Assembly (NCBI GenBank): GCA_023614405.1
Contig: CM042694.1
Coordinates: forward strand, 129,337,711-129,401,710
Origin: Avena insularis
Lineage: Eukaryota; Streptophyta; Magnoliopsida; Poales; Poaceae
DNA length: 64,000 bases
Direction of reading: 5' to 3'
Shown here piece by piece: positions 1-12,840 of this stretch. A model generated the notes under the pieces. That model did no database searches, was not told the origin of the DNA, and saw only the letters and a list, made by a program, of their open reading frames with translations. A program made the position numbers and the translations under genes. The stretch's first letter is position 1. Each line of letters starts with the position of its first letter.

Positions 1-197
1 AATTTGTCGATGCCAGATTCAAGCCAGATGGTGGAGGGAAGAAACACCTCCTCTCCCCACGCCTCTGTCTTCGTCACTTGAGATGATGTGGTCACTGCCT
101 GCTTCTTCTTTGGTGCAGCGGAGGCTCTCCGGGGAGGCATATTAGGCGTCAAGAACCGGTTGCTAGAGGAGGAAGGAGGTGAGGTTGGGAAGGACAT
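1..197 (-). CDS. N-terminal part of a Gypsy antisense ORF (partial, runs off the window)
   Basis: On the minus strand an ATG at 197 opens a frame of 65 codons that stays open to the window edge. The protein starts MSFPTSPPSSSSS, has a basic patch (APKKKQ) and then the motif AWGEEVFLPSTIWLESG. I recognise this style from the antisense ORF that Tat-like Gypsy elements carry between pol and the 3' LTR (the 'putative gypsy type transposon' family). Its position fits: an LTR-like region in plus orientation follows directly. The function of this protein family is not known to me. The remainder, including the stop, lies outside the window. The alternative is a chance open frame, but the composition looks coding. 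Confidence 0.4.
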   Translation of the reverse strand, partial: MSFPTSPPSSSSNRFLTPNMPPRRASAAPKKKQAVTTSSQVTKTEAWGEEVFLPSTIWLESGIDK

Positions 198-1330
198 CCC
201 AAGGGGAAGAGGGAGCAAGATAAGACTATGTTGAGAAGGCTCTACTCTTTAAGGCAAAAACCAGCACCGTCCGCTAGGCACAGCCATCACGACGATGGTT
301 CCAAGTTCCGATGGGTCTCGACAGCTGATTTTTCCGCGTAAACGACGAGGATGAATCTCCTAATATGCGATACCCACCGCATGTCCTCGGCAGGCTCAAC
401 CACGGTTTGGGCCGTTGCCCTTTCACCTCGACTGATCAACATGTACAGGCCAAGCACCCGCGGGCTACTATCAGGCCAAGGCTTTAGGTTACCCTAGCCC
501 AGTTGTGGCTAGGCCGTCGTGCTGTCTAGCAATAACTTTGCGAGGGGCACACCAAGCCTCTCTAGCGCTCCGTGAGGGAACCTCCACTAGGAGTGCCTCT
601 AGAGAGGGTGATTCGCTCATCCGGGGCCTCCTCCCTTCGGGAAGACTCATGTGTCCTCCTGACCAAACCAGGGTCATTACGGTAAAAATTTTACCCCAGA
701 AGAAGATGACAAGCCCAACAGGTAGTCCTCGCATCGCGCATATCATGCGGTCCGCCTCGGTAAGGAGGAGATGCTGCCTGGCCGCACCGGTGATATAGAG
801 GGGCCAACGGTACCTGCCTCGGCCCTGCTCCCTCTTTACTATGTTCATGCAAGGAGGCGGTGGATGGTGCCATGCTGTAGGGGAGACGTCAGCGACGACC
901 TCAACTTTATGCTGGACTAGCGACCCCCGAAGATTCTATACTAGGTCCATGTAAAGTAGTCTGGTAAACTGGCCCTCCCTGAGCGGCAATGTGGCAACCC
1001 TTCTCGCCCAAATGAATTGGGGGAAGAGGTACGACGCCCTATAAAAGTGAGGCCGCCCCAACCTTAGGGGGTCCGATCCTTATGATCAGAAACCCTATAC
1101 ATTCACTTGTCATCATACACTTGCAAAGCCACGCGAGCAATACAGCCAAGCAGGAGTAGGGATTTTACCTCCTCACGAGGGTCCCAAACCTGGGTAAAAA
1201 ACCACTATGTCATATCTCTGTCGTGCGCATGTTCCATTGCTGCCGTCGTCTTCAATGAGATCCAAGCACGTGTTCAGTCCCCTCACGAATCCGGGGTTCG
1301 TTGGTGCCCCTGTTCTTTCACGGGACATTC
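198..1330 (+). mobile_element. 3' end of a Gypsy retrotransposon including an LTR (element F)
   Basis: The stretch has a TATA-like box (ctataaaag near 1040). About 120 bases later comes the signature agcaggagtagggattttacctcc followed by an 'acctgggtaaa' tail, which is typical of the R/U5 part of Triticeae Gypsy LTRs. The same signature occurs in the LTR of element E near 53790. Exact LTR ends are not visible to me; the left end probably lies between 200 and 500. Together with the antisense ORF at 1-197 this suggests a plus-oriented element whose 5' part precedes the window. Confidence 0.45.
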
Positions 1331-2259
1331 ATTCTCTGACACAAACACACACCCTAGCAAGAGCCAACAACATCACGACCTTAATTGGACTAGGGTTGAG
1401 TGTGTAGGTGGTTGGCCAGTGTGAAGAAGACAAGGGGTGGAGTGCCTTAGTGGGATTGTCAGGGGCACATGATAGTGAGGTGTTGTTGCGCCATGGGTGG
1501 AGAGAGCCAGTTTTTTGGCTGGTGCCTACCCAGTTGAGTGGTGGTGGTGGCAAGGAGTTCTTCCCCTTGACATTCCATAAATTAGCAATTCTTGCACTTT
1601 TCTCATATGAAAAGTCCATAGTGCCTTTGGAGTTAGCGGCCAAAGTAGCCTCGTAGTTAGCTTTGTTGTTGTCTGGATAGTCTGTCATGCCGCCCTTCTC
1701 ATCCTCATCGACCCTAAGGCTCATTTGACCCATCCACAGCCCCTTCTCCTACACCTCCAACTAGTCGCCTTCTCATGCAAACCGATATCAAACTCAATGT
1801 CATCAGCGGTATCCCATCATTGTCGCACTCGTTGAGGAATCTTGTGGTCTATATGGGATACCATTTTCCATTCTTCAAGAACACCTCAAATTGAACAATT
1901 CCAAAATATTTTTGTGAACATACTCTATCCATGTTTAGAAAATATTTTCATGCATTTTAACGTAATAAAGACGTGTGCACTTGGGAGGCAAAACACCAAA
2001 TCTAGAATCAACCGGAAATCCAAATCGGCTCGTGGGTGCGTATGAACCCATTGTTTGACATTTTATGCTTGCACACAAGTTCCATGGAAAAAATTATGGT
2101 TTTTATTTGCGGGGAAAAAAATTATGTGGCCAGTCTAAAAAGATAAAATATTGTCCACTGAATAGCATGTTAGAGTATCGAAATTTGTCTTTTTACAGCA
2201 ACAACAAGTAATAATGATATGAGAAGATAACATCATTACTATTGAGAAGGTCAGTCTTA
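1331..2259. other. Unassigned sequence between Gypsy F and transposon T1
   Basis: The first 400 bases contain a GT/CA-rich part and a minus-strand frame of 134 codons (1329-1733) with no family I recognise. From about 1740 the sequence is AT-rich with no open frame or terminal repeat that I can support. It could be old repeat or low-copy DNA. Confidence 0.4.
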
Positions 2260-2604
2260 GAGCATCTCCACCCGCGTTCCCGGGAGGGCGTTCCCAGGGG
2301 GACCCATGCCTCGGCTCCCGCAACGGACCGCCAGGCAATGACCGCCCGTCTCGTCGGCCACGTGTCGCCTTAATGGTGCGCCATCATCGTCCCGCCTTCC
2401 CGTCTTGTCCTCTTTTCCCGCCCACGCCACTACACCCATCCCGCACTCGCCGCCCTTTCCTCTTTCGGCTAAAAATGTCGGCACCCTCGCCGGTTCCCAA
2501 AGCGCACTCTCACGCCTCCCATTCCCCAACCACAACTCCACCTTTGGCAAAGAAAACAAGATCTCGGCAGTAGCAATGGCGGAGAGGTACCCGGTGACCC
2601 GGCG

Positions 2605-3550
2605 ATGGCGAATGGCTTTGGCTGGCGGTCTCTGCAACCGTGGGAGGGGTGGATGCTTCAAAATGCCGGCAACATGACGACACCGAACTTCTGGTGCCCT
2701 CCTACCTGGAAGCTCAGCGTTAGCGGCATGCCGGTGCCACTGGTGCCTGAGGGCAACAAGATGGTCGAGGAGATCCAGGCGGCCATGGAGGATCCGGAGC
2801 TCGCCGAAGACCCCGGGAACTTGGCTTACTAGGAGAACTTCTTTGTCGAGCGCTAGAACCAGCAACTGGCCAACCACATCGGCCTGCCCGGCACATCGCC
2901 GAAGCGCCACAACACCGCGACATGCCATCGGTGGTGGAGCGCATCAGGCCGGACGCTCACGGCCATCCTCAAGCACATCGCCGCAGGCGACCACCCTAGA
3001 TTGGGCTACCCTCCTCGCTCGCCGTCGTCGGTCAGTGCCAGTTGGCAGCGAACTGGCTGCCGAGGAGGATAGGCGGTGGCAGCTCCTCGTCCTCCATCTC
3101 GGTGTTGCGCTCGTCTAGCTCTACGCTGGCATAGTCGCCTCGCGCCACTGACGAGGACACTCACACGCCTGCACTCCAGCCGATGAAGCGGGAGGCAGAG
3201 TCGTCGGTGCACTCGCTGCCGAGGACGTGCTTAAGTGGCATCATCGTCAACGAAGGTCGTGCACCCTCGCGCATGCCGAATCTCGAGCCAGTGGACTAGG
3301 CCATCCCAGTCGACGAGGACGCATTCGTCATGAAGGTTACGCTGGAGCGCTCTCTGAACGATGTGCTGCCCATGCAGGCCCCGGATGGCTGCGCCTGGTC
3401 CAGGGAAGACTGGGAGACGGAGGAGGACGAGCATTAGGCTGCATGTGCTGATCGCCGACAGTATGCCTGCTAGGGATCGTCACTTATCGTCCCGACAACA
3501 AGGCCGCACCCTCGTCTCAACCATGGCGCTACGGCGACACCGGCCAGGGC
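2605..3550 (+). pseudogene. Unknown ORF of transposon T1, first part (broken)
   Basis: Translation from ATG 2605 gives MANGFGWRSLQPWEGWM, then a region with PPTWKLSVSGMPVPLVPEG and MVEEIQAAMEDPELAEDP, then in-frame stops at 2830 and 2854. Recognisable continuation follows (FFVER, LANHIG, a WWS-type motif, and SGRTL in a shifted frame). The homologous ORF of T2 (minus strand near 46600-45460) shares GFGWR, PVPEDDQMVEE, DPELTEDL and FFAEQRARELAAH, so the reading is real and not chance. I know this protein type only as a frequent hypothetical protein of Triticeae genomes attached to GAGCATCTCC-ended elements. Multiple stops make it non-functional. Its end lies at 44840-44915. Confidence 0.5.
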
Positions 3551-3551
3551 A

Positions 3552-3556
3552 GCTTG
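3552..3556. other. Target-site duplication of Gypsy O (left)
   Basis: GCTTG directly before the LTR at 3557 is repeated at 44835-44839 directly after the LTR ending at 44834. This shows that the two LTRs belong to one insertion 41 kb across. Confidence 0.85.
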
Positions 3557-4068
3557 TGACAAGGGGTGATCTCGGCAATGCCCATGGTTATGGACTTGTG
3601 TTTCGTGGAAAAGGTGAACACCGGAGATTTCGTCGGCTTAACAGACAAACAAGGGAGGTGATTTACCTAGGTTCGGGCCCTCATAGAGGAAACACTACTT
3701 CTTTCTTGTCTACTCGTATTATCATTGGAGAGTACAAATTTGTTGAGTCGGCCAGATGCGATCTCGCCGAGAGAGAGAGGTGTGCGTATTGTAAGATTGG
3801 TTGCCCCCTTGTTGGACCCTCCTAGCCTTTATATATGGCGAGGCTAGGTCTTGGGGACCAATACGAGTTGGTTTACAAGTTAGAGTTCGTATCTAGTTTA
3901 GTCTTGGACTTTCTTATCTTGTTCCACCAAGATTCTATGTCCTTGTAGGCTTCGTATCAGCCAAACTATCGTGGGCTATATGGATCTTGGCAAATCTTCG
4001 GGTGAGGCTTCCGTTTGGCCGCGCCATATATACCAATAATAGGCACCCGAAGGGTTATGTCCATGCCA
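3557..4068 (-). repeat. 3' LTR of Gypsy O
   Basis: It begins tgacaaggggtgatc and ends gttatgtccatgcca in plus reading. It matches 44322-44834 over its whole length with scattered substitutions. A TATA-like tatatatgg lies near 3830. Confidence 0.85.
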
Positions 4069-4276
4069 GTAGTACCGAGGCTATGTTCGGATGCTTGTGT
4101 CCAAGCATAGGCTCAAAGTCCTTTTTAATATGCCCGGAAGGTGAACTCGAAGATTTCTTCGGATGCGTGAACTTGTCGATGTCTTGTTTGGCTGATGCAA
4201 TGGATGACCTGATGTCAGCATTTTCATCGGGTGCTCCCGATGGGAGTAACCTTTTAGGCTACACTCGGGTAGACTC
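4069..4276 (-). other. Internal remnant of Gypsy O next to its 3' LTR
   Basis: About 200 bases between the LTR and the Copia A insertion. No polypurine tract is obvious and no domain is recognised. The last five bases (GACTC) would be the left target duplication of Copia A, but its right partner is missing. Confidence 0.4.
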
Positions 4277-5986
4277 TGTTGGGTTTGTAGCATAGGAAAC
4301 AAAAAAATCCTACGATGAGAACTATACGCCAAGATCTATCTACTAGATACAGAGCAACGGGTGGATATACATCCATGGAGAACTTACCCACGAAGACAAC
4401 GAGTTTTGTTAACGAGTAGGAACTCGTGGATGATGTAGTCGAACGCTTGCCGATCTCAAGATCGTGATGAAGTCCAGCAGGTCCGGCTCCAGCACGTCCA
4501 TCAGATCCAGCTCCAGCAAGTCCAGCACCACCAAGTCCAGCACCGCAAAGCAGCGGTGCATCCGTGATCGCACACACGTCCGGTACCCCGACAACCTCCG
4601 TCCCTCGCTCCAGCAAAGCAGCGGAAGCAGCAACTCCTTTCCAGATAAAGCCACCGGGAACATGTATCTCGCTAATCCGAGACCATGGGGAAATAATACT
4701 AGAGGGGGAGAGAGATCCTTCACGAGGAGGTGTGAGGAAGAAGGGGTGAGAGGGGGGCCTTTTATAGGAGGAGGGGGATGCCCCTCCCCATGGCCGGCGC
4801 CCAAGGGGTGACCCCTCACCTCCTCATTCATGTGGTGGTAACTCCCTCCACATAAATTTGCCCCTTCACATTCTCTTTTAAAGTCCCCACTTTAAATGCA
4901 TTAAATTTCTCCAAATTTAATGCTCTCTCATTTAATAAAACTCTTTTATTAATTTTATTCAGAATTTTGTTAATTACTTTAATTAACAAACATTCACATA
5001 AAACACCTGCAACATTTCAATATTACAAGCAGAACCAATTTCAGCAATTTCACCCGAAACAATTTCGGTGTCTATTGAAATAATTCCAGTGCTTTCTTAA
5101 ATCTTTATTTGAAACATATTTGCTCCAAATGGTGTCGGTATCCCTTAAGTGTGTCACCCTACGGTTCACGAATAATGTAGACATGATCGAGACCCCTCTC
5201 AGATCAATAATCAGAAGCGGGACCTAGATATCCATACCGACTCCTACACATTCAACGATGACTTCTGTCATCGTGAGAAACTTTAACGCTACTAACTAAA
5301 TCCCTTTGTCTCATGATATAATACATGTCCGAGATTCGATCATCGCTATCCAAATACCTAGTTTGATCTCGTTACCGACATGCACTCTTTTCTTGTTCCC
5401 GTGATATAACATTCTAGTGATCTCATCACTTGCTTGCAAGCTATCTTAATGTGATATCACCGAGAGGGCCCAGAGTATATCTATCCGTCATCGGGATTGA
5501 CAAATTCCACTCTTGATCCATGAGCCTCAACATAACACCTTCATAGCACTGAACCCACCTTTATAGTCACCCTGTTACTGTGTGACGTTTGATGTTATCA
5601 AGATACTCTTCCGGTGTTAGCAATTAACATGATCTCATAGTCTAAGGACTAAGATTACTTCGTATGATGTTATAGAAATATAAACACAATGACTTTGATT
5701 GTAATGCTATACTTCAGATGAATGTTCATCACATCATTCCACCAATGTTGTGACCTCGTTATTAACAACATCCAATATTCATGATCAGGAAACCATGATC
5801 ATCTTGTTAATCAACGAGCTAGTTTATATGAGAGGCATTACTAGGAACTTTGTATTTTGTTTATTAAACACACATGTATTAATGTTTCCAATTAATACAA
5901 TTATAGCATGCAAAATAAACATTTATCATAAACATGGAATAAGATAATAACCACTTTATTATTGCCTCTCGGACATATTCCCTTCA
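4277..5986 (-). repeat. 3' LTR of Copia A (1710 bp)
   Basis: In plus reading it runs from tgttgggtttgtag to atattcccttca. On the minus strand it starts TGAAGGGAATATG and has a TATA box (tataaaagg, near 4757-4765). It is the reverse-complement homologue of the solo LTR at 62096-63756. Confidence 0.85.
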
Positions 5987-8900
5987 GTCTCCCACTTGCA
6001 CTAGAGTCAATAATCTAGTTTGAAAAACTTTGCGTATTGAACACCTATGGTTTTCTGGTGTTGCATATACGCGATTGGTAGTGGTTAACATAATCTCCGG
6101 ATCAGACAGTTTCAGGTCCGTCTGTATTTGCATGTCTTTGCGTCTCTACGCATCACTCATTCTCAAATGAGATGGCATTGTATAAATTTGGTCCATTGGT
6201 GAGACCTTTAGTTCGTTCGGGTTAAAATATGTTGATATTATTGTCATACAATATATCTTCATAGTATTAGCCCACTTTGAACCACACCTAGTTTGATAAC
6301 AAACTACTTAACACAAATGCCCTCCTTTGCTGGTACTATAGCAGTCATATACTTAGCCTTTTGTTGTAGTATGCATCACAATGTTTCAACTTTGGAACTT
6401 ATCCAAATCCATCATGGAACATCCTTTCCGTTACATTGTGTCACCCATAGTCTAAATTGAGATAAATTTAATTTGTATCTTGTGACAAAACTAGTATCAG
6501 TGTAACACTTTACAATGAACTACCTTTAACTATTTGTCACTTATACATGATATATTCTTAGTTCTTCCAAAGGTCAAAAGAATATCTTTACTACTGTCCA
6601 ATGATCATCTTATGAATCATTCTGGTATGTGCTCATAATATTTACAGCATAGGACATTCTGGATATATACATATCATGGTATAATCAATCAAAATCTTCA
6701 TGTGATTTTACTCACCAAGTGTTGAAACACTTGAATCTTGATACAATCCTTTCCATGCAACAAGAACCTTTCTTGTTGTTTCCATATTGAACCCTTTCAA
6801 TATCTCATATATGTATGTCTGGCACAACCATATTAGCGCCTCAATCTATCCATATAGATATTGATGCCAAATATTCCGAGTTTGCCCAAGTCTTTCATCG
6901 AAATCTTATTTTAATGAAATTCTTAACTTGTGTCAATACAAGATACATTATTTCCAATCAACAATATGTCCTCTACATAAAGTATTAGAAATATGTCTTA
7001 GCGCTCCCACTTAATTTCTTGCAAATGCAAGCATCTTCATCACATCCGATGAATTAAAACTCTTTTAACAGTTTCATCATGGTGAAGATTCCAACTCCGC
7101 TATGCTTACTTCAACTATTGAAGTTTGCATGCCCTTTTAGCACCCTTTGAATTAACAAAACCCTTCGGACCGTGTCTTGTACACGTCCTAGGTAACCATT
7201 CTATTAGAAGAACATTGTTTTGTTTGTTCAACTACCATACATCAAATTATATGTAGTGGTTGCTACATTAATCCGTCAAGACTAAATATCGCTATGAAAG
7301 ATCAAATCTTGTCATAGTCAACTCCTTGAACATTGTCGTAAACTTCTTTCCAACATGTCGACTATTTCATAGATGTTGAACATTCATGTCTATTTGTTTA
7401 TAGATCCAAACACGACCGATAGGCTTCACGCCTTTTCGGAAGGTCTTTCAAGTTCAATTGATCTCTCATGTATGGAAACTATCACGGATTTTATGACTTT
7501 TAGTCATATTAGGGAGTCAGGGCCCATCATTGCTTCTTTGCATGTAGCCGATTCATCATTGTCAAAATAATAACGACTTCTGTTTCAAATCTTACTATTT
7601 GATTCTTACTGACCCACACGACTCAATAGGAACTCTAATCTCCGAGATCACAACCTTTGTGATTACGGGAGCCATGAGCATTTTAGCCGCCACCGGGACA
7701 CTTTCTGGTGCTGCGCTACTTAGCACATATAGCTAAGGTTCAACAACCTTATCAATGTTCTATTGTCCTCCCACTTAACTTTTCGCGAAAAGTTCCTTCT
7801 CAAGAAACTTGACGTTCCAAGCGACAAAACTCTTTTGTCCTCGGTGTTATGGAGGAATTCCCAACAAATTCTTTGGGATAACCTACAAAGACGTGCTTAT
7901 CCGACTTTGGTTGTAAACATTTTACTTATGCATAGCATACCAAAATTTAAGAAAAGACAATTCGGGTTTATCCCAAACCATAACTCATATGGTGTCATTT
8001 CAACGGATCACGATGGTGCTCTTTTTAGTGTAAAAGCGGTAGTCTCTAAAGCTTCAATCCTTAAAACATAATGACAGTTTTATAAATGACAACATTGATC
8101 TTACCATGTCAAACATGGTTTGATTTCATCTCTCGAATATGCCATACTCCTATGGTTTATCGGGAAACAAAAATCATGGAACAATTTCTCAAATCTTAGG
8201 TGTTTTGCTAAACCTGTAACTCAAATGTCTTCCTTTATGATCAAATCATAAACTCTTTTATTTTCTCGTTACAATGATTTTCCACTTCATCTTGAAAGTC
8301 TTTGAACAATTTCAAATGTTTCATACTTCTTCCTTATTAAGTAAATATATAGATATATTCACTCAAATTTCTGGAGAAAGCATATGAAGCAAAAAGATCC
8401 ATCGCATATGGCTACACATAATGGACTATGCACATTAGCATGCATAATTTCCAATAAGCTAGTCATTCGTTCCTCTTTGGCCTATGGATGGAGTTTCAAT
8501 TATCTCGAGGAAAGTGTCACAAGCGTCAATTGATCAAAATCAAAGACTCCAAAAATCCATCAACATGGAGTTTCTTCATGTTTTCTTTCCAATATAATTT
8601 AAACAGCGATGTCACTTCATAAGTGATTTTTCAATCATTTGTCTTGCGACATTTTAGCAATAGTGTTTATGGATGTGATTTCTCCCACTAGACTTGTAAA
8701 AGTTCATCCATCCTTTATGAAATACGGTAATTATTTGAACAACCATTGTTCTCATAATACCGGAACAAAATAACAATTATTAAAACAAATCTTGAAGGCT
8801 AGGTTTGATGACAATGAAAAACACAATAACACTTTATTTGGTTTCGATGAACATCATCACTTATTCTCTTACTAGTTACTTAGGCCATTGCAGTTCATGA

Positions 8901-10841
8901 ATTGCGTTGTCCTGTATGACACTTCATACCAACCAATTCGGTATCCAATACCTAAGAACCACATTGTTTAAAAGCAAGTAATACAACCATAACATGTATA
9001 TCTTCTATATAACTAAGCTAGACATTTCCAACTTTTTCTTTTCTGCCAAATATTTTATAGATTCTCTTTCAGCAATTCCTTTTCCTTTTAAAAGAATCTA
9101 TCAACATCAATAGTGGTGTCATTCACATGACACATAGTACAAAGCGTATATAGTTAAACACTAATACCTTTGGACTTGCACTTTGAAGTGGATCACCATC
9201 ATCAAATGTTTGGCATTCTTTAGTAATCTTTTAGTGTAGTAAACATTTTACTTACATCTTCTATTCATCCTTATCATGACAACTTTCATGATCAAGCTAC
9301 TATAGCCTATAAGGAAGAATCACGAGTATAATATCAGTTCCCAAAATCTTTTTGGTAGATTAGGACGCCTAGCATCTCCAACCTTCACAAGTTCTCATAC
9401 AATATGAGAACGTGTATTTTGTTAAATTATACTATATCATATTGCAACCATAAACATTATTTCAGATATCACAATATCTTCCACACATGATGGTTTCTGA
9501 AACAATTTTCAGCTCCTAGATAACCTCGATATTAAAACAACTTTTGAATATCAAGAATCATGGAGGCAAACATGATACTTTAGATACTAACATTGGAATT
9601 CTTACTCTTCATTTAATATTACTTATTAAACTTCATGGAGTAAATAGAGTTTACTAAAAGTTTGCAATAGGACTTCTAAACTTTAAATTGACATTCAAAA
9701 CAATACGATACCAGTTCGTAAAGTAAATATCCATAATTATATAGTTCTATTATCTCAATTAAAACTAAGCGTAAGGTAGTAAACATATGCCAATGACTAC
9801 AACAAATTATGCAAATTCACTGCGATTTAGTTTATGACAAATTGAGTTCAACTAATCCAAATTAGAAATGAACTCCCACTCAAAAACGACATCCCTCGTG
9901 CCTTTTTGGTGATTACATGAACCCAATCCACTATACCAAGTCCGATCATCACGTGAGTCGGTGTAGATTCAAAGGCGAGCATCAATATGGGCATCATATC
10001 AACTATATGACTCATGCTTAACCTTTCGGTCTGTGTTCCGAGGCCATGTCTGTACATGCTAGGCTCGCCAAGTAAGAACCTTAGTACTCGCGTGTGTAAA
10101 ACTGTCTTACACCCGTTGTATGAAAGTGCATAGTCAAGTACATCCGATCATCACGTGATGTCTCGAAACACAATCCATACAACGGTGCATACTTAAGGAA
10201 GAACACATTTTATCTTGATATTTAAATGAGGGATCATCTTATAATGCTACTAAAACGCCAAACTCGCAATATAAGATGCGAACATCTAATGTGTAGAGTG
10301 GGATGATATGGTCCATGCATTTGATCTCTATCATATGCATCGTGGTATGATCTTTATCATTCCTTTCTGTGTAAGGCCAAGGTCTATGGAACTTACACGT
10401 TAAGTGTGTTGTAAGAGTATCTATCATACATCTACTTACAACATTATCATATCAAGACACTAGCCCAGCAACAATCTAAACTAGACGCCTCTAATTTATC
10501 AATTGCAAGTTTTACGTGGCTTAGGGATTTCGGAGATAGAACCGGTCTTACCTACGAACATGGAACCACAACAAGGATAACCAAGTTATTAGCAACTCGG
10601 TGTAAATCAGATATTGACTATAGTAGGAGAGACAGACACCCGCCAGCCACTTATGCAAAACTAGTTGCATGTCAGTCGTGGAACCGGTCTCATGTGCGAT
10701 GACATGTAAGGTTGGTCCGGGCCGCTTCATCCCACTATGCCACCAATATCCAAAATACATGAAAGATGCAATAACATGACCATCATCGCCCACATATAAA
10801 CATATATGTACTACCCGTGCAAAGCACCTACGCATAGATCA
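5987..10841 (-). pseudogene. Degenerate gag-pol region of Copia A
   Basis: No long frame remains, but relics can be read on the minus strand. At about 8060-7960 the sequence translates as a Copia integrase C-terminal stretch (ETTAFTLKRAPS, stop, then VEMTPYELWFG), homologous to the intact stretch in element D near 33690-33750. At 10057-9848 lies the conserved untranslated leader with the 'catgtacagacatggcctcgg' type motif. The region between is AT-rich from long decay. Stops and frameshifts throughout make it certainly non-functional. Domain boundaries cannot be placed by eye. Confidence 0.6.
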
Positions 10842-10854
10842 GGCTCTGATACCA
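10842..10854 (-). other. Primer binding site of Copia A
   Basis: Minus-strand TGGTATCAGAGCC lies one base from the LTR end at 10856. It is complementary to the 3' end of initiator methionine tRNA, the usual primer of Copia elements. Confidence 0.85.
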
Positions 10855-10855
10855 C

Positions 10856-10940
10856 TGTTGGGTTCGCAGCATAGAAAACAAAAAATTTCCTACGATGAGA
10901 ACTATACGCCAAGATCTATCTACTAGATACAGAGCAATGG
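10856..10940 (-). repeat. Truncated 5' LTR of Copia A
   Basis: 85 bases match the first 85 of 4277-5986 in plus reading (tgttgggtt...agagcaatgg). After 10940 the similarity stops abruptly. Confidence 0.85.
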
Positions 10941-12043
10941 CTATGCCGGTTTCACCCCTCGCGATACCTTTTCGTTAGCCTGATGTCCGTTGGGCTGGAT
11001 CAGTTACTCAGGTCAAAGCATGTTTTTGATATATTTCATGGCGGAGCCAGAGAATTTTTAAGTTTGCGCTGAGTAGCGAAGCCCCCGAGTATTGGAGTAT
11101 GATTATGTAATAATTTTGTTCGACTGAGCCCCCAAGTATCGGGGTGTAATAGAGTAATGAGAAGTGGACTCGGTTAAGAGAACTTAGCTCTATTGATATC
11201 GGTTGCGCGAAGATGATCTTCATCCGAGAAATACGTCGACTTGGGCCTTGATTTTTATCGGGTGAGGATAGGCTCAGAAATCTTCTTTACTCGAGGAGGT
11301 ACTCGATAGAATAGCTCGATGTAGTTGACATTCTTATAAAAACAGAAAATTATGAAGTACTTGCATCTTTTAAAGAATATTGATTTTTGATTTGTCATAA
11401 CATTTTCTGGTGCCATTGGACTCGACACTTTTGCACCGTAACACGAGACCTTTTCGTACTCCTAACACCCTTAGTCTCAGTACCTTGCCGACTTGTCAGT
11501 TGGGCTGCAACTGGGTTGGAGTTCAAGGATTCGACGCTCAAGCAGAGTCAACTATTCGGAAATCGCATATGAGGTTCTCGAGTGCATGAAGTCGATGGCA
11601 CTTAGCTTACTCGAAGAGAGCGCAACCCTTGAGTGTCGAGTGCGATTAAAGAAAGAAAGAAATCAACTTGAAGTAGAGAACTTAGCTTTATTGGTAGTCA
11701 ACGAGGTTGATGTGACCGGAGGGGCCGGAGCCGATGGTGGCAATGTGTCGCCGCATCCGAAGATTTATAGCTGGTTGCCGCAACTGAAGATTTTAGCAGG
11801 GTGCCGCAAACGAAATTTTTGGCAGATCGTCGCAACCGAAGATTTTATTGGGTCGCCGTAGCCAAAGATTTTGGGGGGTCATAAATATTTGTAGGACAGA
11901 ATCGATGTAGTGGACATGTTGATGCAGCCCCCAAGTGTATTTGATGGGTCGTCGACGTGTGTTCAATCCGCGGACTGTATATCACATCATGAGTTTATCT
12001 GTACTTCTCAAGCAATCAATAGTAGACATGATAAAATACAGTA
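10941..12043. other. Interior remnant, probably of Gypsy O
   Basis: No coding domain was recognised. The phrase 'gagcccccaagtat' and its variants recur near 11070 and 11130, as in non-coding parts of Gypsy elements. A degenerate tandem array lies at 11746-11880. Assignment to O is by position only. Confidence 0.35.
11746..11880. repeat. Degenerate tandem repeat of about 30 bp, four to five units
   Basis: Successive units share the pattern gtcgccgca-ccgaagatttta followed by a short variable spacer (near 11746, 11775, 11805, 11835 and 11862). The units differ by substitutions, so the array is old. Confidence 0.65.
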
Positions 12044-12166
12044 CTCCCTCCGACCCATATTAGTTGACTTGGATTTATCTATATTCGGATATATCTAGTA
12101 CTAAAACATGTCTAGATATATTTCAATCTAGACAAATTCAAGTCAACTAATATGGGTCAGAGGGAG
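12044..12166. mobile_element. Stowaway MITE
   Basis: A 123 bp element with inverted termini ctccctccgacccatatta / taatatgggtcagagggag, flanked by TA on both sides (12042-12043 and 12167-12168). It is a non-autonomous Tc1/Mariner-class element; the whole sequence can fold on itself. Confidence 0.9.
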
Positions 12167-12361
12167 TAATAAAAAAGAAAAGGATTTAGTGGAGAGAGAT
12201 TACTATATGTCAATTTGATATATGTATATCCCATAGGAGTATGCGTAATCCTTCTCTGATCATGATGCGTGTTCGGTTAGATTTTTTTTCTTCACGTATC
12301 CGCATATACATTTGTCTAGTGGCTGGTTGAGATAACCTTTGGCTTTGCGCTGATTCTGATA

Positions 12362-12484
12362 CTCCTTCCGGTCCATATTATTGTTCTTAACTTTATCTAG
12401 ATTGGTATGTATCTAGTTAAGTATTTAGATTAGATACATCCGAATCTAGACCAAGTTGAGAACAATAATATGGACCGGAGGGAG
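12362..12484. mobile_element. Second Stowaway MITE
   Basis: A 123 bp element with termini ctccttccggtccatatta / taatatggaccggagggag and flanking TA (12360-12361 and 12485-12486). It has the same length as the first but a different interior. Confidence 0.9.
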
Positions 12485-12677
12485 TACGGTAATAGAGATT
12501 GAGTTCGACTCCATGGCAGGGCCGGCTCTATGTTCTGCAGGGCCCTAGGCGAAGCAGACACATAGGCCCCAGCTATATATGTACCGCATATAAATATTTA
12601 GAGCTACAAGTGTCTACTTTTATTCGCAAAATATTAAGAGATAAAATCCAACCAGACATTCTTAAATTGAATGGTAC

Positions 12678-12840
12678 TTAAAGAGTATGAGTTTGGCGTA
12701 ATATGATGGATATATTATTGAGCCTCATGGGCGAGTATATATAGGCGTACAGGGATCAACTTGGAGTACAAGACGAGTTAGGCTAGAATCCTAACTATTC
12801 TAAACTACCATAATAACCGTGTACGAATCATACTCTAACA
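12678..12840 (-). repeat. 3' LTR of B1 (163 bp)
   Basis: It matches 41223-41385, 42849-43011 and the split copy 14321-14394 / 40116-40204, all 163 bp. Confidence 0.85.

Larger units (their letters stand above)
4277..10940 (-). mobile_element. Copia retrotransposon A, minus orientation, 5' LTR truncated
   Basis: On the minus strand the order is: LTR end fragment (10940-10856), primer binding site TGGTATCAGAGCC (10854-10842), Angela/BARE-type leader, degenerate gag-pol, polypurine tract gtgggagac, and a full 3' LTR (5986-4277). The LTR resembles the solo LTR at 62096-63756, so both belong to one family. All but about 85 bp of the 5' LTR is gone, so no target duplication can be checked on the right side. 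Confidence 0.8.

Noticed and set aside
4254..4831. Minus-strand frames of 120 and 140 codons
   Set aside because: They lie in the R/U5 part of the Copia A LTR, which is not coding.
7763..8071. Plus-strand frame of 102 codons
   Set aside because: It is the shadow of a degenerate minus-strand Copia integrase; the reverse complement reads the VEMTPYELWFG stretch.
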